Numbered from the stretch's first letter, positions 1 through 5,666 are shown. The stretch: 6,135 nt of DNA from CAZVFE01 sp964626405 (GCA_964626405.1 CAZVFE010000086.1:1-6135), one strand, 5' to 3'. The notes: generated by a model from the sequence alone, not told the origin. Numbers and translations are program-made.

Positions 1-235
1 ACAGAAAATAACCGCCTTCGGGTAAGGGTGAAAAGGTGAGGTAAGAGCTCACCGCGAATTTGGTGACAAATTTGGCAAAGGTAAACCTCACGTGTTGCAA
101 GATCAAATAAGCCAACGCTTAGGGCTGCTCGTCCGATGTTGGTGGGTGGATTGCTAGAATTATTTGGCGACAAATAATCAAGATAAATGATAAGGGGCTT
201 TTTAGCTTACAGAATTCGGCTTATAGATTTATTTT
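1..235 (+). ncRNA. rnpB: RNase P RNA (type A), 3' portion, 5' end outside window
   Basis: This is the catalytic RNA of ribonuclease P, which removes 5' leaders from pre-tRNAs. Conserved blocks are visible in the usual order: ACAGAAAATAACCGCC at the left edge, GGTAAGGGTGAAAAGGTGAGG with GGTAAGAG (about 21-47), a GCAAGATCAAATA block (97-109), GGGTGGATTGCTAGA (144-158), AGATAAATGAT (181-191) and ACAGAATTCGGCTTAT (210-225), the last matching the 3' strand of the core helix P4. Helices that can be read directly are 35-40/48-53; 57-62/67-72 with a GTGA tetraloop; 112-116/138-142 (P15-like); and 159-166/171-178 with a GCGA tetraloop (P18-like). The first part of the gene, including the 5' strands of P1 and P4, lies upstream of the window. 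The 3' end is approximate, placed before the T-rich run 231-247, which may serve in termination. The loop enclosed by the P15-like helix has AGGG where Escherichia coli has AGGU. Confidence 0.95.
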
Positions 236-261
236 CTCTTTTTTTTATTAAAAATAATCAT

Positions 262-269
262 TATCTTTG
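262..269 (+). promoter_or_regulatory. Probable -7 promoter element for rpsP
   Basis: TATCTTTG matches exactly the TAnnTTTG -7 consensus of the Bacteroidota primary sigma factor. It lies 52 nt before the rpsP start codon, just after the end of rnpB, and predicts transcription starting near 275. No good -33 TTTG is visible; the expected region (about 238-243) is a T run. The position in the only gap between rnpB and rpsP supports the call, although a match of this kind can also occur by chance in AT-rich DNA. Confidence 0.6.
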
Positions 270-288
270 CAGTCATTTTTAACAATCC

Positions 289-305
289 GAAGGACGGGTT
301 CCTTC
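289..305 (+). promoter_or_regulatory. Hairpin in the rpsP 5' leader
   Basis: GAAGGA (289-294) pairs perfectly with TCCTTC (300-305) around the loop CGGGT, ending 16 nt before the rpsP ATG. It is a GC-richer island in an AT-rich leader and would lie within the first 30 nt of the predicted transcript. Ribosomal protein genes are often controlled by leader structures that bind the protein product, so an autoregulatory role is possible. That role is inference; only the pairing is seen. Confidence 0.4.
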
Positions 306-321
306 ATAAATACAATTTAGT

Positions 322-987
322 ATGTCAGTAAAAATTAGATTAGCACGTCGTGGACGTAAACAATTAGCATTATTTGATATCGTTATTGCGGATGCAAGAG
401 CTCCAAGAGACGGTAAGTTTATCCAAAAAATTGGAACTTATAATCCTAATACCAATCCTGCTTCTATATTAATTAACTCAGATCTAGCTTTAGATTGGTT
501 AATGAAAGGGGCACAGCCAACAGATACTACAAGAGCCATTTTATCTTATAAAGGTATTATGTACAAAAAGCATTTACAAGTTGGTGTTATTAAAGGTGCA
601 ATTACTCAAGAACAAGCAGATAAGAAATTTGAAGCATGGTTAAAAGAGAAAGAAGCTAAAGTTGATGCAAAAATTAAGTCGATTTCTGATGCGAAGGCTT
701 CAGATAAGAAGACCAGATTAGAAGCTGAATCAAAAGTATCTTCTTCAAGAGCAGAAGGAATTGCTGCGAAGAAAAAGGTTGCTGATGAGGCTGTAGTAGG
801 GGAAGTTTTAGACGCTATTCAAGAGGCAGATGAGGAAGCTTCTGGTGTAGAAGTTGAAAATGTAACTGAAGAAGCTCCAGTTGCTGAAGAAGCTCCAGTT
901 GCTGAAGAAGCTCCTGCTGCTGAAGAAGCTCCTGCTGCTGAAGAAGCTCCTGCTGCTGAAGAAGGTTCAGAAGAGGAAAAGGCTTAA
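322..987 (+). CDS. rpsP: 30S ribosomal protein S16 (bS16) with long repetitive acidic tail
   Basis: S16 is a 30S subunit protein that binds 16S rRNA early in assembly. The conserved core is at residues 1 to about 85, with the signatures VKIRLARRGRKQLALFDIV, ADARAPRDGKFIQKIGTYNP and a DWLMKGAQPTDT segment near 59-70. The core is followed by a lysine-rich, probably helical stretch (about 100-155) and then an acidic low-complexity tail. The whole protein is 221 residues, against about 80-90 for S16 in most bacteria; C-terminal extensions of S16 are known in Bacteroidota. Residues 183-212 are five EEAP(V/A)A hexapeptides, ending in EEGSEEEKA. The start ATG gives the canonical MSVKIRLARRG N-terminus, and no Shine-Dalgarno sequence is visible. 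It is the first gene of the rpsP-rimM-trmD set, separated from rimM by a terminator-like hairpin. The identity of the core is certain; the role of the tail is unknown. Confidence 0.97.
   Translation: MSVKIRLARRGRKQLALFDIVIADARAPRDGKFIQKIGTYNPNTNPASILINSDLALDWLMKGAQPTDTTRAILSYKGIMYKKHLQVGVIKGAITQEQADKKFEAWLKEKEAKVDAKIKSISDAKASDKKTRLEAESKVSSSRAEGIAAKKKVADEAVVGEVLDAIQEADEEASGVEVENVTEEAPVAEEAPVAEEAPAAEEAPAAEEAPAAEEGSEEEKA
868..957 (+). repeat. Five 18-bp tandem repeats in the rpsP tail
   Basis: Five in-frame units starting GAAGAAGCTCC run without interruption. Units 1-2 end AGTTGCT and encode EEAPVA; units 3-5 end TGCTGCT and encode EEAPAA. The copies within each class are identical at the DNA level, which points to recent unit duplication by slippage or unequal recombination rather than codon-by-codon selection. 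A sixth, degenerate unit (GAAGAAGGTTCA) follows. The unit length is a multiple of three, so changes in copy number would keep the reading frame. Confidence 0.97.
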
Positions 988-1007
988 TTAAAATAGTTTT
1001 TTAAATT

Positions 1008-1047
1008 AAAATCATACAAATTGCTTAGATTTGTATGATTTTTTTTT
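1008..1047 (+). terminator. Intrinsic terminator or attenuator between rpsP and rimM
   Basis: A perfect 14-bp stem is formed by 1008-1021 (AAAATCATACAAAT) and 1029-1042 (ATTTGTATGATTTT) around the 7-nt loop TGCTTAG. The 3' arm runs into nine consecutive T residues (1039-1047). This is the classical form of a Rho-independent terminator, though the stem is AT-rich. It begins 20 nt after the rpsP stop and ends only 7 nt before the rimM ATG. It probably ends most rpsP transcripts, and rimM-trmD would then depend on readthrough or on a promoter overlapping the hairpin. Confidence 0.8.
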
Positions 1048-1054
1048 GTCATTT

Positions 1055-1588
1055 ATGAATAAGAATGAATGTTTTGAATTAGGCCATTTGGCCAAGCCAC
1101 ATGGAATTAATGGTAATTTTCATTTAATATTAGATGTAGATGATCCAGGTGAATATGAAGGCTTACAATCTTTTTTTATTGAAATTGGTTCTAGTTTAGT
1201 TCCTTATTTTATAGAAGATTTACAAATTTCTGCCAAGCAATCTTTGGTTAAATTAGAAGGAATTGATCATATTGATGATACAAAGGATCTTGTTGGAAAG
1301 AAAATATTTTTACCTTTAGAATTCCTGCCTGAATTGGAGGAAGACCAATTTTATTTTCATGAAATTATTGGTTTTTTAGTACAGGATAAAAATTTAGGTA
1401 AATTAGGATTGATAAAGGAAGTAGTAGGAATGGGGACAAATGATCTTTTAATTATGGAATATCAGAACCGTGAAATTTTAATACCTTTAACTGAAGAAAT
1501 TGTATTGAAGGTAAATAAAAATGATTCCATTATCCAAACAGATTTGCCTGAAGGATTAATTGATATTTATTTAAATGATGAGAATTGA
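1055..1588 (+). CDS. rimM: 16S rRNA processing / 30S maturation factor RimM
   Basis: RimM is a cytoplasmic assembly factor that binds ribosomal protein S19 and helps maturation of the 30S head. The 177-residue protein has the two expected parts: an N-terminal RimM beta-barrel (about 6-85, opening with ELGHLAKPHGINGNF) and a C-terminal PRC barrel (about 96-170, with FYFHEIIGF, GTNDLLIM, ILIPLTEEIV and the closing LPEGLIDIY). Length is normal for the family. I chose ATG 1055 because it places the glycine-containing ELGHLAKPHG motif at the usual distance from the N-terminus; an in-frame TTG at 1031 lies inside the terminator stem and adds only an atypical MYDFFLSF extension. There is no Shine-Dalgarno sequence. 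The gene overlaps trmD by 11 nt, which suggests translational coupling. rimM next to trmD downstream of rpsP is conserved across bacteria. Confidence 0.95.
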   Translation: MNKNECFELGHLAKPHGINGNFHLILDVDDPGEYEGLQSFFIEIGSSLVPYFIEDLQISAKQSLVKLEGIDHIDDTKDLVGKKIFLPLEFLPELEEDQFYFHEIIGFLVQDKNLGKLGLIKEVVGMGTNDLLIMEYQNREILIPLTEEIVLKVNKNDSIIQTDLPEGLIDIYLNDEN

Positions 1589-2252
1589 TATCGTTTCAGT
1601 ATTGCCAGATTTAATGAAAAGTTTTTTTGAACATTCCATTGTTAAGAAAGCAATAAATAATAATTTGGTAGAGGTATTTTTTTGGGATTTACATGATTTT
1701 TCTTCAAAAAAGCATCGACAAGTAGATGATTATCCTTATGGAGGAGGTGCGGGTATGGTTTTAGCAGTTGAACCATTATCTAAATGTTTGGATAGTTTAT
1801 TATTGGAAAGAGAATATGATGAGGTAATATATTTTTGTCCGGATGGAGAGGTTTTTAATCAAAATATGGCCAATTCTTTATCCTTAAAAGGAAATTTATT
1901 ATTTCTATGTGGACATTATAAAGGAATTGATGAGCGCATCAGAGAAAAATATATTAGCTTGGAAATTTCCATTGGGGATTATGTGATTTCTGGTGGGGAA
2001 TTAGCCGCCGCCGTTACAGCAGATGCCATCATTAGGCTATTGCCTGGAGCAATAGGAGATGAAACTTCTGCTCTAACAGATTCATTCCAAGATGGATTAT
2101 TGTCTGCACCTGTCTATACCCGTCCTGCAGAATTTAATGGAATGAAGGTTCCAGAGATTTTACTTTCAGGCCATGATAAAAAGATTTCAGAGTGGAGATA
2201 CGAACAACAATTAGAAAGAACCAAAAAACGAAGACCAGATTTATTAAGATAA
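1578..2252 (+). CDS. trmD: tRNA (guanine-N1-)-methyltransferase (m1G37)
   Basis: TrmD uses S-adenosylmethionine to methylate N1 of G37, next to the anticodon of tRNAs reading CCN, CUN and CGG codons, and so prevents +1 frameshifting. The 224-residue protein carries all hallmark motifs of the SPOUT trefoil-knot enzyme: YPYGGGAGM (52-60), FLCGHYKGIDERI (109-121), SIGDYVISGGEL (131-142), Arg153, and ALTDSF with the probable catalytic Asp168. The C-terminal domain ends with the family motif SGHDKKISEWR...QLERTKKRRPDLL. The start at ATG 1578 gives the canonical MRIDIVSVLPDL; a preceding ATG at 1575 would add one Met and cannot be excluded. The gene overlaps rimM and is followed 8 nt later by the esterase gene rather than rplS. 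Confidence 0.97.
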   Translation: MRIDIVSVLPDLMKSFFEHSIVKKAINNNLVEVFFWDLHDFSSKKHRQVDDYPYGGGAGMVLAVEPLSKCLDSLLLEREYDEVIYFCPDGEVFNQNMANSLSLKGNLLFLCGHYKGIDERIREKYISLEISIGDYVISGGELAAAVTADAIIRLLPGAIGDETSALTDSFQDGLLSAPVYTRPAEFNGMKVPEILLSGHDKKISEWRYEQQLERTKKRRPDLLR

Positions 2253-2260
2253 AACCTATT

Positions 2261-3160
2261 ATGAAAAAAATTATTATCCTATTAACTATGCTTAGTTTTA
2301 CGATTAATGCGCAAGAAAGTGGTAAATTATATCCAAATGTTGTGCCTAATTTTAAGGAATCTAAGAATGAAGAACATATAATTAACTCTGGTGGAATAGA
2401 TCGAGTTCATAATGTCTCCATTCCTCATTATAGTTTCTATAAGGCAAAGAATTCAACTAGCCAAGCTCCTTGTATTATTTTATGTCCTGGTGGAGGATAT
2501 TCAATTTTAGCTTCCAGTCATGAAGGAACGGATGTAGCCGAGGTTTTAGCAGAAAATGGGGTAAATGTATTTTTATTGTATTATCGATTACCAGATCCTC
2601 AAAAGCAGAAGGATCCTAGCATAGCTCCCATTCAGGATGCTCAAATGGCATTGAGGACAGTAAGGATGAATGCAGATAAATGGGGAATTGATAAAAATAA
2701 AGTAGGGATAATGGGATTTTCAGCAGGGGGACATCTAGCAGCTTCAACTTCCAATTTATTTAAAACCGATTTTTTAGGTTTAAATGATGGAGCAAATATT
2801 CGTCCAGATTTTTCTATATTAATTTATCCTGTAATTACTTTTAGGGATTTTGGACATAAAGGTTCAAAGGATAAATTATTAGGAGAATTTCAATCTGAAG
2901 AAAGAATTCATTTATTTTCCATAGAGGAACAAATTTCTAAAGAAACGCCGCCTGCTTTTTTAGTACATGCTGCTGATGATGGGGGAGTTCCTGTTAAAAA
3001 TTCTTTAGTATACATACAAAAAATGGCTGAATTAAAAAATTCGGTGGATGGAAGAATTTATGCTGGGGGAGGACATGGTTTTGGAATGAAGAATAAAACT
3101 TCATCTGAATTATGGATGGATTTATTACTTAAATGGATGAAAGACAATCATTTAAAATAG
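2261..3160 (+). CDS. Secreted alpha/beta-hydrolase, probable carbohydrate or acetyl esterase
   Basis: This is a serine hydrolase of the alpha/beta-fold esterase group (Abhydrolase_3 / BD-FAE-like, close to acetyl-xylan esterases). Of its 299 residues, 1-18 form a signal peptide (MKKIIILL..., hydrophobic core, probable cleavage after INA), so the product should be periplasmic or secreted; no lipobox Cys is present. The oxyanion-hole motif CPGGGY is at 75-80, the nucleophile elbow GFSAGG at 152-157 (Ser154), the probable catalytic Asp240 in HAADDGGVP, and His272 in GGGHGFG, so the triad is complete. ATG 2261 was chosen because an in-frame ATG at 2192, inside trmD, would put a basic stretch in front of the signal peptide. 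The 8-nt gap suggests cotranscription with trmD. The natural substrate cannot be read from sequence; deacetylation or de-esterification of a plant or algal polysaccharide fragment is a guess from family. Confidence 0.85.
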   Translation: MKKIIILLTMLSFTINAQESGKLYPNVVPNFKESKNEEHIINSGGIDRVHNVSIPHYSFYKAKNSTSQAPCIILCPGGGYSILASSHEGTDVAEVLAENGVNVFLLYYRLPDPQKQKDPSIAPIQDAQMALRTVRMNADKWGIDKNKVGIMGFSAGGHLAASTSNLFKTDFLGLNDGANIRPDFSILIYPVITFRDFGHKGSKDKLLGEFQSEERIHLFSIEEQISKETPPAFLVHAADDGGVPVKNSLVYIQKMAELKNSVDGRIYAGGGHGFGMKNKTSSELWMDLLLKWMKDNHLK

Positions 3161-4527
3161 TTTTTAAATATATAATAAATGGGGATACCACTTAAAACTA
3201 TTATTAATCCGATGGTGGAATAAACAGGATTAGTAATAAAAAGATTTATACCTATAAGTCCTACCATTATCAAATATAAAATAATAATTGATTTAAATAT
3301 TTTAGAGGTACTATCCTTAATGAGTTTATTTTTTAAAATAATTCCTACGGTAAGTGCATAAAAAATTAGTACTGCAAATATCGTAAAGTCTAATAATTCG
3401 GAATAAGAGCCTGAAAAGCAAAGTAAAATTGCCCAAACAGCTTGAATAATTAATGAATATTTAGGAATATTATTTTTATTTAAAACACCTGCCATTTTAA
3501 AGAATAGTTTGTCATTTGACATTGCCTCAAATAATCTTCCACCACTAAGAATTAGCCCATTATTGCAACCAAATGTAGAAATCATTACCGCGATAGCCAT
3601 CATAATTCCACCTGTTGTTCCAAAAATAGCTTCCATAGATGAGGAACCTATTCTATCATTTTTAGCAAACATAATTCCCCTTTCTATTGCAGTTTGTCCA
3701 TTTATGTCACCATCAAAGGGTAAGATGCCTAAATAGGCAATGTTGGTTAAAAAATAAATCAATACAACGAATGATGTACCATATAATAAACCTTTTTGAA
3801 CATTTTTTCCAGGGTTTTCGAAATCTGAAGAAGCAAAGGTAAGATTATTCCAAGCGGATGAGGAAAATAAAGGACCAATTAAAGCTGCCCCAAAAAGGCT
3901 AATGGTAAGAATAGGACTTAATTCAATGAATTTATTTAGGGAGAAATCATAAGATTTCGGACTTTGGAATACATTATTGAAATTACTCCAGTCAGAATAA
4001 AAACCCCAGTATATTCCGATAAGAATTATTGCTGCAAGGGCGATGATTTTAATTATCGTAAAAGTATTTTGAATAATGGAGGAGAAATTTACTCCATTTA
4101 GATTCATTATAGTTAATAAGGCGATACTTAGGGCTGCTATTAATTCTTGAATTCCTAAAAAACCTAAACTTCCTTCCAAATTGGGAAATACTTCCAATGT
4201 GTATTTAGCAAAAGCTACTGCAACTGCAGCTATTGTTCCGGTTTGGATTACTAAAAATGTTGACCAACCGAATAAGAATCCTATTAATGGAGAGTAATTT
4301 TCTTTTAAATAAATATACTGTCCTCCTTTGAAAGGAAATTTTGTAGCTATTTTACCATATGCCACAGCACCAATAATTGTTATTAATCCGGAAATTAGCC
4401 AGGAAAGTAATAATAGGAAAATATTTCCTGAGTTTTGAGCAACATTTGTTGATACAAGAAAGATTCCTGATCCGATCATGGAACCCATAACTAATAATGT
4501 TGCATCAAATGAATTTAATTTTTTCAT
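3148..4527 (-). CDS. APC-superfamily amino-acid permease
   Basis: An inner-membrane transporter of the amino acid-polyamine-organocation superfamily, most like the bacterial LAT/SteT-type and other amino-acid permeases. It has 459 residues and about 12 hydrophobic segments, as expected. TM1 contains the unwound substrate-binding motif GSMIGSGIF (15-23). The first cytoplasmic loop has the conserved FPFKGGQYIYLKENYSP (64-80), followed by GFLFGW. A mid-protein SAWNNLTFASSDFENPGKNV matches the family pattern of a Trp-Asn stretch followed by an acidic residue and NPG/NP before TM7. The ATG at 4527 gives MKKLNSFDATLLVMG, a typical N-terminus. The last 13 nt overlap the convergent esterase gene. The substrate is not determinable: neighbours give no catabolic pathway, and both exchange and proton symport occur in this family. 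A TAnnTTTG element lies 39 nt upstream of the start. Confidence 0.9.
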   Translation of the reverse strand: MKKLNSFDATLLVMGSMIGSGIFLVSTNVAQNSGNIFLLLLSWLISGLITIIGAVAYGKIATKFPFKGGQYIYLKENYSPLIGFLFGWSTFLVIQTGTIAAVAVAFAKYTLEVFPNLEGSLGFLGIQELIAALSIALLTIMNLNGVNFSSIIQNTFTIIKIIALAAIILIGIYWGFYSDWSNFNNVFQSPKSYDFSLNKFIELSPILTISLFGAALIGPLFSSSAWNNLTFASSDFENPGKNVQKGLLYGTSFVVLIYFLTNIAYLGILPFDGDINGQTAIERGIMFAKNDRIGSSSMEAIFGTTGGIMMAIAVMISTFGCNNGLILSGGRLFEAMSNDKLFFKMAGVLNKNNIPKYSLIIQAVWAILLCFSGSYSELLDFTIFAVLIFYALTVGIILKNKLIKDSTSKIFKSIIILYLIMVGLIGINLFITNPVYSTIGLIIVLSGIPIYYIFKNYFK

Positions 4528-4565
4528 GGAATTTCTTAGAATAATTATAAAAAAAAATCTTTCCT

Positions 4566-4573
4566 CAAATCTA
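4566..4573 (-). promoter_or_regulatory. Probable -7 promoter element for the permease gene
   Basis: On the minus strand this reads TAGATTTG, an exact match to the Bacteroidota -7 consensus TAnnTTTG. It is 38 nt upstream of the permease ATG and predicts transcription starting near 4560 with a leader of about 30 nt. No clear -33 TTTG is found at the expected spacing; the nearest candidate is too far away. The position is sensible but the match alone is weak evidence. Confidence 0.4.
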
Positions 4574-4638
4574 TATTAGAATAATAAATTTTAAAAATAT
4601 TTAACAAAAAAACTAAGAATCTGGATAACCAATAAATT

Positions 4639-4662
4639 GTAAACGTTTACGTAAACGTTTAC
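4639..4662. promoter_or_regulatory. Perfect 24-bp double palindrome, LacI/CcpA-family operator-like
   Basis: Two abutting copies of the 12-bp palindrome GTAAACGTTTAC (4639-4650 and 4651-4662) together make one perfect 24-bp palindrome; a further GTAAA follows at 4663-4667. The half-site and central CG are those of LacI-family regulators, whose operators often resemble TGTAAACGTTTACA; the first copy is preceded by the matching T. It lies in the divergent gap, 111 nt from the permease start and 152 nt from the sigma-factor start, so either could be the target. No LacI-type regulator is encoded in the window. The symmetry is seen directly; the regulator family is inferred from the motif. Confidence 0.6.
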
Positions 4663-4814
4663 GTAAAAAAATTCAATAAAAACTTTGATAATTACAATTA
4701 TTATTCTATATATTACTTATATACAATTTGTTAAAAGTAGAATGTTTTAGCAGATTAATCCAAAAAGAACCTTAAACCTTTGAATAATAAATAACGCTCT
4801 AAACCTATTAAATT

Positions 4815-5393
4815 ATGAAAGCTAAATTGGATGAAATTAAATTGTGGGATGAATTTAGAAACGGAGATTATCAATCATTTTCAAAATTATATCAACATTT
4901 AATGCAGCCTTTATTCTCTTATTCATTAAGCATTACGAGTGATAAAGAGTTGATACGTGATTCTTTACATGATTTATTTGTTGAATTATGGAAGAATCAT
5001 ACCAATTTAGGGCCTACTACCAATGTTCGATTCTATTTAATGGCCTCGATTAAGCGGAAATTAGTTCGTACGATGAACCAGCAATTGAAGAGTGGTTATC
5101 ATAATTATAATTATTTATTGGATGAGGAAGATATTTTTAAGTCTAAAGAAGCAAGTATTATTGAACATGAAGTAGAGAATATTCAAGGATCAGTAATTAA
5201 AATTTGTTTAAATGGACTTTCGAAGCGTCAAAAGGAAGCTATTTCATTGAAATATTTCAAGAATTTGGATACAGAACAGATTTCATCCATTATGAATATC
5301 AATCATCAATCTGTTTATAATTTAATTTTTGGTGCTTTAAAAATCATGAAAAACACCATCATGGAATATGATACTCGCCTTGCGGTTGGTTAA
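4815..5393 (+). CDS. ECF-type RNA polymerase sigma factor (sigma-70 family)
   Basis: This small sigma factor would direct RNA polymerase to a specific set of promoters. It is 192 residues long, normal for the ECF group. Region 2 spans about 18-88, with the helix containing DKELIRDSLHDLFVELWKN (43-61) corresponding to the core-binding part. Region 4 spans about 134-182: LSKRQKEAISLKYF, then a helix-turn-helix with EQISSIMNINHQSVYNLI. There is no region 1 or 3. The -QSV.NLI- form of region 4 resembles sigma factors that sit next to SusC-type receptor genes in Bacteroidota. The receptor follows 273 nt downstream with no FecR-like anti-sigma gene between them. The start ATG gives a normal region 2 offset; AAACCTATT lies just before it. 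Control of the adjacent receptor gene is inference from position. Confidence 0.9.
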   Translation: MKAKLDEIKLWDEFRNGDYQSFSKLYQHLMQPLFSYSLSITSDKELIRDSLHDLFVELWKNHTNLGPTTNVRFYLMASIKRKLVRTMNQQLKSGYHNYNYLLDEEDIFKSKEASIIEHEVENIQGSVIKICLNGLSKRQKEAISLKYFKNLDTEQISSIMNINHQSVYNLIFGALKIMKNTIMEYDTRLAVG

Positions 5394-5505
5394 TATTATG
5401 AGATGAATTGTTATTTTTTTTATATATAATTTGAATTTTTATAGAATTTATAAGTAAAATATTACAACTATATACTTTAACTAATAAAGGTAATATCTAT
5501 TTGCC

Positions 5506-5549
5506 TTTAAACTTTTAAAACCTTTTATTTAAACTTTTAAAACCTTTTA
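5506..5549. repeat. Two tandem 22-bp repeats upstream of the SusC-like gene
   Basis: Copies at 5506-5527 and 5528-5549 are identical; each begins TTTAAACTTTT and ends AAAACCTTTTA. A diverged third part, AAACCTTTTATT followed by ATTTAAA, lies at 5639-5657, only 10 nt before the receptor start codon. The surrounding gap 5394-5666 is very AT-rich and holds no gene. A one-mismatch -7 element (TCTATTTG, 5496-5503) immediately precedes the first copy, so the repeats may fall at the start of the receptor mRNA. The repeats are certain; a regulatory role is inference. Confidence 0.85.
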
Positions 5550-5666
5550 TTAACTATTTCGTAAAGTACTTTTATTCCCAAAAATGTGTTGAAATCTAGG
5601 ATTTTAAGCATTATTTATAATTTTTATTAAAGAAAATTAAACCTTTTATTATTTAAAATTTATTTC

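Noticed and set aside
1..235. tmRNA as the identity of the left-edge RNA
   Set aside because: There is no tag-peptide frame or tRNA-like 3' end with a TTCGANTC T-loop; the conserved blocks match RNase P RNA in order.
1031..1054. Upstream TTG start for RimM adding eight residues
   Set aside because: The TTG lies in the 3' arm of the terminator stem, and the added MYDFFLSF is not seen in the family; ATG 1055 gives a normal N-terminus.
2192..2260. Upstream ATG start for the esterase, inside trmD
   Set aside because: It would bury the signal peptide behind a basic 23-residue stretch read out of frame from trmD; ATG 2261 starts exactly at the signal peptide.
3509..3736. A 75-codon open frame on the + strand
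   Set aside because: It lies wholly inside the permease gene on the opposite strand and has no recognisable domain; the permease frame has clear family motifs.
4639..4667. The 24-bp palindrome as a Rho-independent terminator
   Set aside because: Neither strand has a T run after the symmetric part; it is placed in a divergent promoter gap and matches operator half-sites instead.
4720..4730. TATACAATTTG as the sigma-factor promoter
   Set aside because: The spacer between TA and TTTG is too long for the TAnnTTTG consensus and no -33 element is at the right distance; AACCTTTG at 4775-4782 is an equally weak one-mismatch alternative.
5506..5551. Tandem 22-bp repeats as a CRISPR array
   Set aside because: The copies abut with no spacers, there are only two full units, and no cas gene is present.
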